Made by a program: the position numbers and the translations under genes. A stretch of DNA of 64,000 nucleotides from Leptolyngbya sp. SIO1E4. Its GTDB lineage: Bacteria > Cyanobacteriota > Cyanobacteriia > Phormidesmidales > Phormidesmidaceae. Where the stretch lies: contig JAAHFU020000002.1 in assembly GCA_010672825.2 (NCBI GenBank), positions 818,001 through 882,000 on the forward strand, read 5' to 3'. The notes beneath the pieces are model-generated. The model did no database searches. It saw only the letters and a program-made list of their open reading frames with translations, and was not told where the DNA came from. This document shows positions 46,217 through 56,679 of this stretch, one piece after another (position 1 is the first letter of the stretch; every line of letters begins with the position of its first letter).

Positions 46217-46255
46217 TCAGCATCAGAGCAACACCCAGTGCCTGAACCAAAAGGA

Positions 46256-46286
46256 ACCGCAGTGCTAGATTTCCTAGCACTGCGGT
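46256..46286 (-). terminator. Terminator of the universal stress protein gene
   Basis: ACCGCAGTGCTAG and CTAGCACTGCGGT form a perfect 13-bp stem with a five-base loop. On the minus strand TCCTTTTGG follows. It lies 60 bases past the Usp stop. Confidence 0.75.
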
Positions 46287-46347
46287 AGTCTCTCAAAGTT
46301 GTTCTCCCAAAAGGCGTTCTCCTAACAGCAAGACTGGCCCTGAAGGG

Positions 46348-46884
46348 TCAATTAGGGGCTGCCGATGTTGCTTTCTCCGCCTTCGTTGGCGGACGCTCTC
46401 TGGGCATCGCATCATGTACAACCAAGACTGAGCAAGCGGCATGATGCATGACATAGTTGCTAACGCTGCCCAGCAAAAATTCACTCAACCCCGTGCGGCC
46501 ACGATTACCGACAATAATCAGATCAGATTCCCAAACCCGAGCAGTATCGCAAATCACGCGACCGGGATCGCCAGCGGTTTGAGTAAACTCTGTTTTTACG
46601 CCTTGGGCAATGGCCGCCTCGGCTAATTGCTGGAGTTCTTCCAGCCCTGACTTTTCATAGGCTTCCCAACGCTTCTGGTAGGTTTCCCAGGCAACGCTAT
46701 CTACGATGGGATAGTAGGAGTGGTAGGCCCGTACAGGTAATCCTGGGCTCGATTCGTCATAGGCCGACAGCGCATGCACCAACATCAAATCCGCCTGCAT
46801 TGCTTTCGCCATGGCAACAGCCTTGTCTAGCAAAATAGAGCGAGCCGAAGATTGATCAAGTGCAACCAAGATCTTCCGATACAT
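46348..46884 (-). CDS. Universal stress protein (UspA family)
   Basis: The 178-residue product opens with KILVALDQSSARSILLDKAV and has the ATP-binding motif GNRGRTGLSEFLLGSVSNYVMHHAACSVLVVHD near 130-160, so it belongs to the ATP-binding subgroup (G-2X-G-9X-G-S). It is slightly longer than usual, with an insert YHSYYPIVDSVAWETYQKRW in the middle and a Lys/Ala tail. Usp proteins are small cytoplasmic dimers made under stress. The start ATG follows AAGGAGG, a strong ribosome-binding site. Confidence 0.92.
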   Translation of the reverse strand: MYRKILVALDQSSARSILLDKAVAMAKAMQADLMLVHALSAYDESSPGLPVRAYHSYYPIVDSVAWETYQKRWEAYEKSGLEELQQLAEAAIAQGVKTEFTQTAGDPGRVICDTARVWESDLIIVGNRGRTGLSEFLLGSVSNYVMHHAACSVLVVHDAMPRERPPTKAEKATSAAPN

Positions 46885-47171
46885 AGCGGCCTCCTTAAAC
46901 GGTATGCCCCTTTGTTCATAAAACAGCGATGCCTACAAAACGAGAGTAACCGACCCAAGGGCTACTCAAACTTTGCTGCTGACCCTGCTGCTGAGATGTA
47001 GAGAATCAAGAGAGCAGACTGGTAGGTCAGTGAAGAATTCGCTGCTAGGTTGGGGTGTGATGGGCTTCCTCCTCCACAACCTCATTGTAGAGGGGCTACC
47101 CCTAAGTGAGTCGTTACGGTTAACATGCGATCGCATCTCGCAATGAACCCAAACGCTAATCCCCCCCGTCT

Positions 47172-47963
47172 TTAGCGGCCTGAAAGGCGAACTAAACCAA
47201 TGCCACCAAAGTAAAGGGTTAAAACGGCCCCTCCCAATAAGCTTTGTGTGATCGGATCGGTAGAAGGGGTCAGCACGGCCCCCAAAATAGCCGCACCCAA
47301 TAGGACATACCGCCAACCTTTAAGCATGTTAGCTGAGCTAGTAATGCCTAGGAGTGCCAGCAAAAATTGGATAACCGGCACCTGAAACGCCAGGCCGGTA
47401 CTGAAGAGCAGCAATAAGACAAACTCAAAATAGCGATCAATCGACCAAAGCTGTTCGACAACATCGGCCCCGTAATTAATAAAAAAGTTTAAGGCAGCCG
47501 GAATCAAGGCAAAATACGCAAACCCCAGGCCGACAAAAAACAATACGCTAGACCCCAACACCAGAGGCCCCATGAGGCGCCGTTCTCGTCGAGTTAACCC
47601 TGGTAAGACAAATAAAATAATCTGGTACAGGATAAAGGGGCTAGCGACTAACAACCCACTGTAGCCAGCCACTTTTATCGAGACAAAGAAATATTCTCCT
47701 GGCGATAGCTGTAAAAATTTGGCCCCCTGGGCAGGCACTTCCAGCCACTCTACGATGTGGTTGACAATGGCAAAACAGCCAATGACGGCAATCACGACCA
47801 AAATGAGTGAGTAAAAGATGCGCTGCCTCAATTCTTCCAGGTGGTCGAACAGAGACATCTCGACGTCGTTAGGCACTTCATCAAGATAAGGGCTCTGATC
47901 GGCGTCGGTGGATTGAGCGGGTAGGGTCTTAGTCTCGGGGGAGGAGGTCATGTCTCGGATCAA
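47172..47963 (-). CDS. tatC: Sec-independent protein translocase subunit TatC
   Basis: The 263-residue product has six membrane helices and the TatC motifs: [55 protein letters not shown], and [21 protein letters not shown]. TatC is the receptor of the twin-arginine translocase and exports folded proteins across the thylakoid and cytoplasmic membranes. A candidate substrate, the MBL-like protein with a RRRF signal, lies at 36.1 kb. tatA/B is not in this window. A RodZ-like gene lies 67 bases upstream on the same strand. Confidence 0.96.
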   Translation of the reverse strand: MIRDMTSSPETKTLPAQSTDADQSPYLDEVPNDVEMSLFDHLEELRQRIFYSLILVVIAVIGCFAIVNHIVEWLEVPAQGAKFLQLSPGEYFFVSIKVAGYSGLLVASPFILYQIILFVLPGLTRRERRLMGPLVLGSSVLFFVGLGFAYFALIPAALNFFINYGADVVEQLWSIDRYFEFVLLLLFSTGLAFQVPVIQFLLALLGITSSANMLKGWRYVLLGAAILGAVLTPSTDPITQSLLGGAVLTLYFGGIGLVRLSGR

Positions 47964-48030
47964 GAGGGATCAACAGGCAGGTTGTCCTAATTGTAAAAGG
48001 CCTGATTTTTAGAGGGCCTAATTAGGCTAT

Positions 48031-48951
48031 CTAGGGTTGTAATGCTTGAGGATCCATATCAGGGGTCAGCGTGAGATCGCTAACAGCTCCTGGGGCACCC
48101 AGGGGCAACGCATCTCCCCCATTGAAGGAGTACAAAACAACCCCAGAGTTACCTGCTTTCACGGTTAACTCACTTTGAGCCGTCCAGGACTGTTGGGTGC
48201 CGCTTGTCAGGATGCCTTCATACACCTCTTCTCCATCGACCGTAACGCGCATCCAAGAATCTCCTTCTAAATTCACCTGAAAGGTAATGGGTGCACCTGT
48301 CGATTCGCTGGTGGCCGCTTCTGCATTGTCTGCCGTTGCCTCGGCAGAAGCTGCGGCAGAATCAGCCGGTTCACCTGGCTCAATTTCAAGCGCATCTTCA
48401 GCGGGAGAGGAATTGGTAGGGGTAGTTTCTGCCGTTGGGGTCGAGGTAGCCGTTTGCAGAACACCTCGGCTAATGAACCAAATGCTGCCCCCAAGCAAAA
48501 TCGAGATCGCCCCTAAGCCCACACCCCATTTGTTCAGCGTAACTGGGCGCGCTTGGCGAACACTCGTCGTGCTGCTGCTCTGGGGTGCTTCAGCCTTAGA
48601 GAGCACTTTGAGACTGTGCTTGTCTTGCGGCTTAACAACCCCTTCAATGCCCCGAGTGTTTGCCAACTCAGGATCCGGCAAAACAGACACAGGCGTTGGT
48701 TCAAATTGCTTGGCAACTTCTCGCCCGTCTAGCCCCAGATAGTCTGCATATCTGCGGATAAACCCATGGACAAAGACCGGTTCAGGCAAAGATTCCCAAT
48801 CGCCCGTCTCAATTGCCCGTAGCAACGCTGGACGAATAAAGATCTGGTTAGCGACCTCATCGACAGCCTTGCCCTGCTCTTTGCGGATGCCTTGGAGGTA
48901 AACACCCACTTGTAGAAGCTGCTCCTGTTGGGCTGGACTCACCTTGCTCAC
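48031..48951 (-). CDS. RodZ-like helix-turn-helix membrane protein
   Basis: The 306-residue product has an N-terminal HTH_25 domain (about 10-80; GVYLQGIRKEQGKAVDEVANQ, FVHGFIRRYADYLGLDG), a linker, one membrane helix near 142-161 (WGVGLGAISILLGGSIWFIS), a Ser/Thr/Ala/Glu-rich stretch (about 165-215) and a C-terminal DUF4115 domain (VNLEGDSWMRVTVDGEEVYEG, WTAQSELTVKAGNSGVVLY). This is the RodZ layout; RodZ ties MreB to the wall-synthesis machinery. The positions of an Slt gene upstream and tatC downstream fit a cell-envelope group. A DNA-binding role is also possible for HTH_25. Confidence 0.88.
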   Translation of the reverse strand: MSKVSPAQQEQLLQVGVYLQGIRKEQGKAVDEVANQIFIRPALLRAIETGDWESLPEPVFVHGFIRRYADYLGLDGREVAKQFEPTPVSVLPDPELANTRGIEGVVKPQDKHSLKVLSKAEAPQSSSTTSVRQARPVTLNKWGVGLGAISILLGGSIWFISRGVLQTATSTPTAETTPTNSSPAEDALEIEPGEPADSAAASAEATADNAEAATSESTGAPITFQVNLEGDSWMRVTVDGEEVYEGILTSGTQQSWTAQSELTVKAGNSGVVLYSFNGGDALPLGAPGAVSDLTLTPDMDPQALQP

Positions 48952-49039
48952 CTCGCCTCACTCAGGGAAACGTAATTTTAGCAACCAAAGCCTTGGCAGC
49001 CAAGTCCTTACGATGCTCATTGTAAAGGGAAATGCCACG

Positions 49040-51241
49040 TCATGAAGAACCATTGCGCCGGGTTTTCTGAAGACGCTGAGCAATTTCAGGGTTATAAAGC
49101 CGCAAATAGTTCCAATATCCTCCAAATACAGATTTTACGTAGTCCTTCGTTTCTGGAAACGGAATCTTATCTACAAAGTCATCGGTGTCAAGATAATTTT
49201 GGCGAGCAATCCAATCGGCAACATTCCCAGGGCCGGCATTGTAGCTTGCGACTGCATACAGAGAATGGTTACTGTATTCCTGATGAGTATAGTCAAGATA
49301 CCAGGTACCCAGCTTGATGTTGTCATTGGGGTTGTCCAAATCGTAGGTTGGAATCTCAGTTTGAGTCTGGATCCAAGCCGCGGTTTCTGGCATTACCTGC
49401 ATCAATCCAGCCGCCCCAACCACAGACCGAATCTGGGGCTCAAAGCGAGATTCTTGCCGGATCAGAGCCGTGACAAGAAGGGGGTTAAGGTTTCGCTGAG
49501 CCGACCATTGGGCAATGGCATCGGCGAAGGGAAATGGATAAAGCGTTTGCCCATAGGCTGGATGTTGTCGCAGGGTTGGGTAAATGGTTTGGGCTTCAGG
49601 CTCGTCACGCCAATGCAGACTTGACACCATAAACATGCCATCTAAGTTGTCGCCCACGCCTACCCGCAACACACCGTCTGTGAATTGCTCTTCTAGAGAG
49701 GGATTTTGGGGATCGCTAAATTCAACTTGCCAAACGGCCCAGGCCTCTCGATCCTGGCCTAGGAGATAGAGTTCCTGCAGCGTATCCGATCCGGCGGGTA
49801 GGGGATCTCGTCGAGTAGGCAACACAACCGTAGGCTGGAGCGATCGCACCGTTTGGAAATCGCCCACCTCCCAGCCTAAATACACAGCTGATCGCCAGGC
49901 AAAATAAGACTCGGGATATTCCCGAATCACGCCTTCAAATCGCTTGGCAGCATCTTGGGTTTGCCCAGCCCGCAAAGCCCATTTCCCGGCCCAAAAGCCA
50001 ATCTCGGCAGCATTATCAGCGTCGGCATTTTCCTTTAACAGCTCATCGGCCCACTTTAAGGCGCCAGACCAATTTCCAGCTGTACTGGCATTGCGGGCAT
50101 AGCGCGCCCGGAGCGTCGCAGCAGCCTCTGAGGCACTATATTCGGTGAGCAGTATCTCCCGCGCTTTCGCGGCTGTGTCAGGGCTATTTAAGGCATCTAA
50201 TAATTTTGCTTTCTCCAGCAAGGCTTCCCCAGCATGATCCGGGAATCTTTGAATGACCTGATCTAGCACCCCCAGGGCCGCTTCTTCATTCACTAGGTAG
50301 GAGAGTTTCAGGAGCCCTGTCGCTGTTTCAGGGGCATCTGGGAACTGGGTATTTAGGGCTCGGTAACCCGCGATCGCGGCTGTCCGCTGCGCCCCAATTT
50401 CCAGACCTCTGGCGGCACGATATCGGGTTTGAGGGGTGGCAGGGGCTTTGCTGTAGGCTTCTCCGGCGGCTTTGTAGCGCTGATTCTCCCAATTGGCAAA
50501 CCCCACAGCTTGCCAATCCTCTGGCGTCAACTGTGCACCATAGGTCTCGACCAAGCGATCCACCATCGTCAGCACTTCCGGATGATATAGGCCATGGCGA
50601 GCCATCACCATCAACAACGCTTTCTCACTTGGATGATTGGGAGTTTCGACAAGCTTTTTGTAGGCAATCTCTACACTGCGAGGATGGGCAGGAAATTCCT
50701 GAATGAGCTGCTCCCAATATTCAGGCTGTTGCTGACCTAAATGAAACAAAGCCTCAGCCGCCGCTGGCTGGTCTCCATCGGTTTGCAACACTGTTTTCCA
50801 GGTTTTCTGGGCGGCCTCCGGCTGCCCGCTCACGTTTTGCGCCTCTCCCTGCTTGATACGGGTATGGACAGCAAGGACTGGATAATCTTCCGGCAGGGTT
50901 TCCAATAAGGGCAGTGCCTGGCCCCCCTGTCCCTGGGCAATCAAGTCTGAGGCTAAAAGATACCGGGCTCGCACCTGATCAGAGGATTTCCGTTGGGATG
51001 CGATCGCATTCAAAGCTTCTGCTCGCCTGGCAGGTGGCTGAAGAGCCAAAGCAAACACCTGGGAATCAGCATCTGCCAAATGCTTAGCAGATTGACTAAT
51101 ATTTGCAAGCGTGCCAGTGGCCCGAGATCGCCCCGATAACCATCCGGCTGTATTCGCAAACGCCAGCGTCACCCCTAACCCCAACGCACTCACCCCCGAC
51201 AGCGCTATCCAGGGCATCCACTTTTTCAAACGTTTCCCCAT
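49040..51241 (-). CDS. Soluble lytic murein transglycosylase (Slt-like)
   Basis: The product has 733 residues from the ATG at 51241, preceded by GGAGG five bases upstream; a GTG at 51253 would overlap this site. An N-terminal membrane anchor or signal (MPWIALSGVSALGLGVTLAFA) is followed by a long superhelical TPR-like part (about 60-530). The SLT catalytic domain lies at about 565-715, with the catalytic glutamate in ALIRQESRFEPQ near residue 596 and GAAGLMQVMPETA, YDLDNPNDNIKLGTWYL and SYNAGPGNVADW. The enzyme cleaves peptidoglycan glycan strands to 1,6-anhydromuropeptides in the periplasm. All catalytic motifs are present. Confidence 0.93.
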   Translation of the reverse strand: MGKRLKKWMPWIALSGVSALGLGVTLAFANTAGWLSGRSRATGTLANISQSAKHLADADSQVFALALQPPARRAEALNAIASQRKSSDQVRARYLLASDLIAQGQGGQALPLLETLPEDYPVLAVHTRIKQGEAQNVSGQPEAAQKTWKTVLQTDGDQPAAAEALFHLGQQQPEYWEQLIQEFPAHPRSVEIAYKKLVETPNHPSEKALLMVMARHGLYHPEVLTMVDRLVETYGAQLTPEDWQAVGFANWENQRYKAAGEAYSKAPATPQTRYRAARGLEIGAQRTAAIAGYRALNTQFPDAPETATGLLKLSYLVNEEAALGVLDQVIQRFPDHAGEALLEKAKLLDALNSPDTAAKAREILLTEYSASEAAATLRARYARNASTAGNWSGALKWADELLKENADADNAAEIGFWAGKWALRAGQTQDAAKRFEGVIREYPESYFAWRSAVYLGWEVGDFQTVRSLQPTVVLPTRRDPLPAGSDTLQELYLLGQDREAWAVWQVEFSDPQNPSLEEQFTDGVLRVGVGDNLDGMFMVSSLHWRDEPEAQTIYPTLRQHPAYGQTLYPFPFADAIAQWSAQRNLNPLLVTALIRQESRFEPQIRSVVGAAGLMQVMPETAAWIQTQTEIPTYDLDNPNDNIKLGTWYLDYTHQEYSNHSLYAVASYNAGPGNVADWIARQNYLDTDDFVDKIPFPETKDYVKSVFGGYWNYLRLYNPEIAQRLQKTRRNGSS

Positions 51242-51364
51242 CCCTGCCTCCACGATTGATGCTGATGCATTCCCCTTGCTGTTCTAGCAAAATCCGACGG
51301 AAATGAAACAGAATCAGACCAACTTTGGCAACCCATTAGACACCAGGCGCATTGAAACCCACAC

Positions 51365-51465
51365 CAGCAAGCCCCTCCATGCCCCATCCCCTTATCTCCC
51401 CCATTCCCCCATTCCCTAACTTCCCACTCCCCCATCCCCTACTCCCCCACATCTCCATTCCCCAC
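51365..51465 (+). repeat. Polypyrimidine (C/T-rich) low-complexity tract
   Basis: About 100 bases of CCCCATTCCCC-, CCCTACTCCCCC- and CCCACATCTCC-like units on the plus strand. It lies in the divergent region between slt and pepA. A similar tract in the opposite polarity lies at 57838. The rest of the 51242-51550 gap shows nothing else. Confidence 0.75.
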
Positions 51466-51550
51466 AAAAACCTCACGAAGAATTGCACAACCCGTCAAGC
51501 TGTGATCAGAATGAGAGAAGTAATTTTTTACTCAGAGTTGCTAGCACATA

Positions 51551-53026
51551 ATGGATTTTCATCTTTCAACTCAGCAGCCTCCTAATTGGGCTGGAGACTG
51601 TCTGGCGATCGGCGTCACCGAATCTGACTTGCCCCTCTCAGGCTCCTTATCGGAACTCAATACGCAGCTTTCTGGACTAATCCAAGAACTTATTGACGAG
51701 ACTGAATTCAAGGCTGCCGCTGACACCACGGCCACCATTCGTATCAGCAGTGCAGGGCCAATTCGTAAGCTCGCGTTGCTGGGCTTAGGCAAGCAAGATG
51801 ACTTTACGCTAGAAACCCTGAGACGAGCCGGGGCAGCAGCAGCACGTCTGAGTAAGAAAGAGAAATGTAAGACACTTGGTATTTCATTGCCGACATGGCA
51901 TGAAAATGAACGCCTTACAGTTCAAGCAATCGCCGAGGGGGCACGCTTAGCACTCCACGAAGACACCCGCTTCAAATCTGAAACCGACAACCAGAGTTTT
52001 GCAATCGAACGGATTGAGCTGCTGGGGTTCTCTGACGCAACCGCTGCTTTAGCCACCGCTCAACATATGGTTGAAGGTGTCATCTTGGCACGGGAGTTGG
52101 TTGCGGCTCCTCCTAATGTTGTTACACCTGAAAAGTTGGCAGAAACAGCCCGTGAGATCGCGACGACTCATGGTCTAGAGGTGGAAATTCTGGAGAAAGA
52201 AGATTGTGAAAAATTAGGTATGGGCGCTTTTTTAGGCGTTGCTCAAGCCTCTGACTTGCCGCCTAAGTTTATTCACCTGACCTATAAACCCAGCGGTACG
52301 CCCCGCCGCAAACTGGCCATTGTCGGCAAAGGGCTAACCTTTGACTCTGGCGGCCTCAACCTGAAAGCTGGGGCAGGCAGCATGATTGAAATGATGAAAT
52401 TTGATATGGGGGGTGCCGCTGCCACCCTGGGGGCGGCCAAAGCCATCGCCCAAATCAAGCCTGATGTTGAAGTTCACTTCATCAGTGCTGCTGCTGAAAA
52501 TATGATCAGCGGTCATGCACTGCATCCCGGTGATATCCTCACTGCTTCGAATGGCAAAACCATCGAAGTCAATAATACAGATGCAGAAGGGCGCCTTACC
52601 CTGGCAGATGCCCTCGTATTTGCAGAAAAGTTAGGGGTAGATGTGATCGTTGATTTAGCAACCCTGACTGGCGCCTGTGTCGTGGCCTTAGGCGATAACA
52701 TTGCCGGCCTATGGACCCCTGCCAACACGGTGGCAGAAGACTTGGAAAAGGCTGCCGATATCGCCGGGGAAAAACTATGGCGAATGCCCCTGGAAGATAA
52801 GTACTTTGAGGGTCTAAAGTCCCTCGTGGCGGATATGAAAAATACAGGTCCTCGCTTTGGGGGAGCCATTACGGCTGCCCTCTTTCTCAAACAGTTTGTG
52901 AAAGAAACCCCCTGGGCCCACTTAGACATTGCTGGCCCGGTGTGGAACGAACGGGAAAATGCCTACAACAGCCCAGGGGCAACAGGGTACGGTGTGAGGA
53001 CGCTCGTTCAGTGGCTACTGTCCTGA
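51551..53026 (+). CDS. pepA: Leucyl aminopeptidase PepA
   Basis: The 491-residue product is an M17 aminopeptidase. The metal-binding and catalytic motifs are intact: [52 protein letters not shown] and [15 protein letters not shown]17 enzymes are hexamers that remove N-terminal leucine and other residues and use two divalent metals. The N-terminal 160 residues show the weak conservation normal for the family. The ATG at 51551 is the natural start. The gene diverges from slt and is followed by a weak hairpin at 53033. Confidence 0.96.
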   Translation: MDFHLSTQQPPNWAGDCLAIGVTESDLPLSGSLSELNTQLSGLIQELIDETEFKAAADTTATIRISSAGPIRKLALLGLGKQDDFTLETLRRAGAAAARLSKKEKCKTLGISLPTWHENERLTVQAIAEGARLALHEDTRFKSETDNQSFAIERIELLGFSDATAALATAQHMVEGVILARELVAAPPNVVTPEKLAETAREIATTHGLEVEILEKEDCEKLGMGAFLGVAQASDLPPKFIHLTYKPSGTPRRKLAIVGKGLTFDSGGLNLKAGAGSMIEMMKFDMGGAAATLGAAKAIAQIKPDVEVHFISAAAENMISGHALHPGDILTASNGKTIEVNNTDAEGRLTLADALVFAEKLGVDVIVDLATLTGACVVALGDNIAGLWTPANTVAEDLEKAADIAGEKLWRMPLEDKYFEGLKSLVADMKNTGPRFGGAITAALFLKQFVKETPWAHLDIAGPVWNERENAYNSPGATGYGVRTLVQWLLS

Positions 53027-53032
53027 TTTCGT

Positions 53033-53062
53033 GAAGGAAGGGCTGGCAACCAACCTTCCTTC
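53033..53062 (+). terminator. Possible terminator of pepA
   Basis: GAAGGAAGG and CCTTCCTTC form a 9-bp stem around 12 bases, starting six bases after the pepA stop. No T-run follows directly. Confidence 0.5.
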
Positions 53063-53234
53063 CTGACCGTTTAAACAGACATGCCGCGCCCCTCAGCGCG
53101 GCCAACTTCAAAGTAGTGCTCAAATCCGCTGGCAAAGGATCGTTGTTAACGGCTGTGGTACCCCTTGGGTTCAAAGTCAGATAGCTGGCCTCATTGAAAA
53201 GTGTGCTAGGGTTCCAGCCCTCTTGTTGACCACA

Positions 53235-53330
53235 TATAGCGGTTTGCATGTGGATAATGCCCACCCTAGACCCCAAACCCTAGACCCTGTCTTGACCCAG
53301 ATGTACTGGACTTACCTGAATAAGGCTATA
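53235..53330 (+). repeat. 96-bp dispersed element, copy 8
   Basis: The copy starts TATAGCGGTTTGCATG and ends AATAAGGCTATA, exactly 96 bases. The core is CCCTAGA, CCCCAAA, CCCTAGA, CCC. It is 208 bases past the pepA stop. The following bases to 53678 show no gene. Confidence 0.9.
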
Positions 53331-53678
53331 AGAAATAGTGCTCAAACCCGGATACAACAACTCAAGTGCAATTGATTTGTCTAGAGTGCCCGGAGATTCA
53401 TGGCGGGGTGTTCGGCAAATCTCCTGAGACACCGAAAAGAGAGGGCTCACGGAACCTTGAACCTATAGATGCAAGCTGTGAACTTGTCCTCGTTGTTGTG
53501 AATAAAGCGACACATTATTTTCTCAGACACCCCGCTGTTTAGTAACAGCCTTTCAGTTAGGCTGTACCTAGGTATCAAGAAATGATGGACCTGTCTGGGA
53601 ATTACTCTAGGTTCTGAGGCATTTCCTGAACCAGCACAAGCAAGCGGCTAACCAACCAGATTTGAGAGAAGCAGAACT

Positions 53679-54242
53679 ATGGCATATACCTGTGAACTCA
53701 GCCCTGGGCAAAGACTTCACGTAGATAATATCGGTGAGCAAACAGTCGTCACTTTGTCATCTGGCAGTGCTGGCCAGCAGCAGCAGTCTACAAGCCGATT
53801 TACAACCGGGGCTTGGGTGCAACCGCCACAAATGTTTGGTACTGAGCAGGGCTTGATTATTCAACTCACAACGGCGCAGGGGGTGCAACATTTGCAACTG
53901 CAGGGCACCCAAATGAGCTGGATGGCAGGGAATCCAACCCTCAGTAATGCCCAGCTAATGCCCATGAATACGGTGTCATCAACGGCAGGGAGCAGCATGC
54001 CATCGATGCAGCCGATGCAGCCGATGCAGCCGATGAAACCCATGCAGCCGATGCAGCCGATGAAAATGGGGAACATGGAGATGAACGCAAACCCCATGGA
54101 GATGCGCATGGGCAACATGGAAATGCGGATGGGCAACATGAACGGCGATGCCCCTAAACCAAAGTTTTGCACTCAGTGTGGTACGCCAGTGAAGCCCAAC
54201 GATCGCTTCTGTGCCAACTGTGGTCATCAGCTCGGTGCCTAA
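53679..54242 (+). CDS. Met-rich zinc-ribbon protein
   Basis: The 187-residue product has three parts. Residues 1-95 form a beta-rich domain (CELSPGQRLHVDNIGEQTVV, IIQLTTAQGVQHLQLQG). Residues 107-154 are extremely rich in methionine, 18 of 48, in MQP repeats coded by a 9-base tandem repeat (54006-54066) and then MRMGNMEM units. Residues 163-185 form a zinc ribbon, CTQCGTPVKPNDRFCANCG, with four cysteines. There is no signal peptide or membrane helix. Methionine clusters can bind Cu(I) or act as a redox-sensitive spacer; this is inference. I do not recognise the N-terminal family. Neighbours give no functional hint. Confidence 0.72.
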   Translation: MAYTCELSPGQRLHVDNIGEQTVVTLSSGSAGQQQQSTSRFTTGAWVQPPQMFGTEQGLIIQLTTAQGVQHLQLQGTQMSWMAGNPTLSNAQLMPMNTVSSTAGSSMPSMQPMQPMQPMKPMQPMQPMKMGNMEMNANPMEMRMGNMEMRMGNMNGDAPKPKFCTQCGTPVKPNDRFCANCGHQLGA

Positions 54243-54263
54243 ACATGAGCGCTGAGGAGCGTA

Positions 54264-54656
54264 CTAGGGGCGATCGCGGCGCATCTCCGCTTTTATAGGA
54301 TCAAACCCTTCAGGGAAATGAGTTTCGTCGGGGTCATAGTCAGCGTCATGGAAGTTTGTCGCCGCCACCTGAGCTTGCCGCAAATCAGTGCCAATAAGCA
54401 TCGTGCCACGCAGGTCAGCTTGGCTGAGGTTCGTACCTCGTAGAGAGGCATAACTCAGGTCTGCTCCCCGAAGATTCGCCTGACTTAAATCCGCATCACT
54501 CAGATCGGCATAGCTCAAATCGGCCCCTTTCAAGTCGACTCCTTTTAAGTCGGCCTGACTCAGGCTCAAGCCTGAAAACGCTCGTTGGCCTCCTGCATAG
54601 GCCTGAAGTAGGGCTTCGGGAGCGTTTATATCAGATACTGCCTTGGATTCAGACAT
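54264..54656 (-). CDS. Pentapeptide repeat protein
   Basis: The 130-residue product carries about 11 consecutive pentapeptide units A(D/N)LXX between residues 32 and 100 (SQADLKGVDLKGADLSYADLS, SQANLRGADLSYASLRGTNL). The units fold as a right-handed quadrilateral beta-helix. There is no signal peptide, so it is probably cytoplasmic. Such proteins are numerous in cyanobacteria, mostly without known function. It is convergent with the zinc-ribbon gene, 21 bases apart. The C-terminal 30 residues are not repeats (FHDADYDPDETHFPEGFDP). Confidence 0.9.
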   Translation of the reverse strand: MSESKAVSDINAPEALLQAYAGGQRAFSGLSLSQADLKGVDLKGADLSYADLSDADLSQANLRGADLSYASLRGTNLSQADLRGTMLIGTDLRQAQVAATNFHDADYDPDETHFPEGFDPIKAEMRRDRP

Positions 54657-55074
54657 CGTAGTTGTATATCACAATAGCGAACAAAGAACAGCATCCCGCT
54701 GATGTTCAAGGAGAGTTCAAGCAGCTAACAAAATGCCAGTAAAGCCATTGAAATTATGATGACATGCCATTTCAGGACTGTCGGCAATAGAGGCCAAGGC
54801 TTTCGCCTTTCCTACATTGGCATAATATTCCTCGACGGGTTCCTAAGGGTAGAGTTGGCCGACCTCTATCGATATGTAATCGATATGTAAAGGATAGATT
54901 CTGGCCAAACTCACCCCTGGGAAACGATTATCTTACCCAAACTCACCCAGTGCCGCCTTCTGCCAGGAGGGCTGTCTTCTACCAGGAGACTAATCCCTGT
55001 TAAGAAGGCACGTCCACTAGGCACATATCCCTGGCTTACACCAGATAAAAGCAAAGGAATGACTCAGGTTTAGC
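54657..55074. other. Intergenic region
   Basis: About 418 bases between two minus-strand genes, with the pentapeptide gene promoter presumably near 54657-54780. A short direct repeat, CGATATGTAA, occurs twice near 54868-54892, and CTTCTGCCAGGAG/CTTCTACCAGGAG occurs near 54958 and 54975. I see no gene. Confidence 0.35.
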
Positions 55075-56367
55075 CTAGCCGAACCTCTCGTTGGAGAGGG
55101 GTTCTAGATCAAACAGGGTGTGTAAAGTGTGCATGGCCTGCTTGCGGGCTTCAATATCGCGCTGGGCTCGGAGTTGCACCATCGGATCGTGCAGAATTTT
55201 ATTCACAATCCCTCGGGTCAAGGCTTCAATCACCTCTTGCTGCTTGCTACCAAACTCTCCGCCCAATCGAGACAGCGCCTTTTCTAGCTCCTGTTCGCGA
55301 ATTGACTCGACCTTGCTTCGCAAACTGCTGATGGTGAACACTGTATCGAGCGATCGCCACCAGTCCATAAACGCTTCCAGTTCTTCTTCTAGAAGCGTTT
55401 CGGCTTCCATCGCCATGCGGCGGCGACTCTCTTGGTTTTGAGCCACGACCGCCTTCAGGTCATCAACGTTGAACGCTTGCACCGTATCCAGTTCGTTCAC
55501 ATCGCTGTGGACGTTGCGAGGCACCGAAATATCAAACAGCATGACCTGTCGACCAGGCGTAACCACAGGCTCTAGCTTGGCCCGGTCTAGAATTGGTTCA
55601 GTTGCCGACGTGCAGGTAAAGACCACGTCCGAGTTGCAGACGGTTTCCAGCATCGTATCCAGGGTGCCTGTTTGAATGTTGGCACCGTTAAACTGTGCCG
55701 CTAGTTCGTTGGCACGGCCAATGGATCGATTAAGCAGGGTGATCTGGCAGGGATCTTTAGACAGCAGGTGTTGAACTAAGAGGCGAGCCATTTTGCCCGC
55801 TCCCAGAATGCTAATGCGACAGGTCGCGAGATCAGGCCTTTTTAGTTTGGCGAGTTCAGCCGCTGCAGAGCTAATGGATACGGCACCGGTTCCAATACTG
55901 GTTTCTGTGCGGACTCGTTTTCCAGCGGTGATGGCTTGCTTAAGCAACCGATTGAGAATCCGCCCGACCCCTTTATGCTGCTGCCCTAGTTTGTGGGCAT
56001 GCTTGACCTGCGCCAAAATTTGACCTTCCCCCAGCACCAAACTATCAAGCCCTGCAGAAACCCGCAGAAGGTGCATGACTGCGTCTTGGTGCAGCAAGAT
56101 AAACAAGTGCTCTCGGAGATCTGCTAAAGGAACTTTGCCGTACTCAGCCAGGAACTGAATAACCTCTCGAACGCCTTGGTCAGCCTGCGTTGTAACAATG
56201 TGGATTTCCAGACGATTGCAAGTGCTTAGAATCGACACTTCATCAATGTGAGGATAACTGGTGAGGTGGGCGATCGCCGCCGCCGTCTGGGGCGTAGGAA
56301 TGCTGAGTTTTTCACGAACTTCAACCGGCGCAGTTTTATGGCTCAAACCCACAACAGCAATATTCAT
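55075..56367 (-). CDS. hemA: Glutamyl-tRNA reductase
   Basis: The product has 430 residues from the ATG at 56367, which has GGGAGG five bases upstream; the frame is open further upstream, but the family begins at [20 protein letters not shown]. The catalytic cysteine is C50 in [11 protein letters not shown], and the NADPH-binding fold has [13 protein letters not shown]. HemA reduces glutamyl-tRNA to glutamate-1-semialdehyde, the first committed step toward heme, chlorophyll and phycobilins. The C-terminal dimerisation helix is complete. The gene is monocistronic and is followed on its 5' side by glpX after about 300 bases. Confidence 0.97.
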   Translation of the reverse strand: MNIAVVGLSHKTAPVEVREKLSIPTPQTAAAIAHLTSYPHIDEVSILSTCNRLEIHIVTTQADQGVREVIQFLAEYGKVPLADLREHLFILLHQDAVMHLLRVSAGLDSLVLGEGQILAQVKHAHKLGQQHKGVGRILNRLLKQAITAGKRVRTETSIGTGAVSISSAAAELAKLKRPDLATCRISILGAGKMARLLVQHLLSKDPCQITLLNRSIGRANELAAQFNGANIQTGTLDTMLETVCNSDVVFTCTSATEPILDRAKLEPVVTPGRQVMLFDISVPRNVHSDVNELDTVQAFNVDDLKAVVAQNQESRRRMAMEAETLLEEELEAFMDWWRSLDTVFTISSLRSKVESIREQELEKALSRLGGEFGSKQQEVIEALTRGIVNKILHDPMVQLRAQRDIEARKQAMHTLHTLFDLEPLSNERFG

Positions 56368-56569
56368 GCATCCTCCCAACGAAATCAATTGAAATTTATT
56401 ATCCACTGAATAAAAACGAATGCTGTAGAAACGAAAGCAGGACAGTGATACGCGCTTCGCTCAATTATTAGCTTTTCTGAAGGTAAAGAACAAAGCTAGT
56501 GGACTCAAGAAAACTCAACAAAAATCCATCAAATTACAGCTTTGAATCTCGATATCACCCTCTAAAACA

Positions 56570-56605
56570 GCGAATAGAGATGCGTATCTCCGCATCTCTA
56601 TTCGC
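56570..56605 (-). terminator. Terminator of glpX (FBP/SBPase)
   Basis: GCGAATAGAGATGCG and CGCATCTCTATTCGC form a perfect 15-bp stem with a six-base loop. On the minus strand TGTTTTAG follows. It lies about 75 bases past the stop. The rest of the 56368-56679 gap should hold the hemA promoter, which I could not place. Confidence 0.75.
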
Positions 56606-56679
56606 AGGAAGTGAATCTGCAAGCCCTATCTCAGGCTAACGATCACTGCCTCTGTTCCGAGTCGCTTATTTAAGATAAG

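Noticed and set aside
54006-54066. Short regular repeats that could suggest a CRISPR array
   Set aside because: They are 9-base in-frame codon repeats of a Met-Gln-Pro segment, without spacers.
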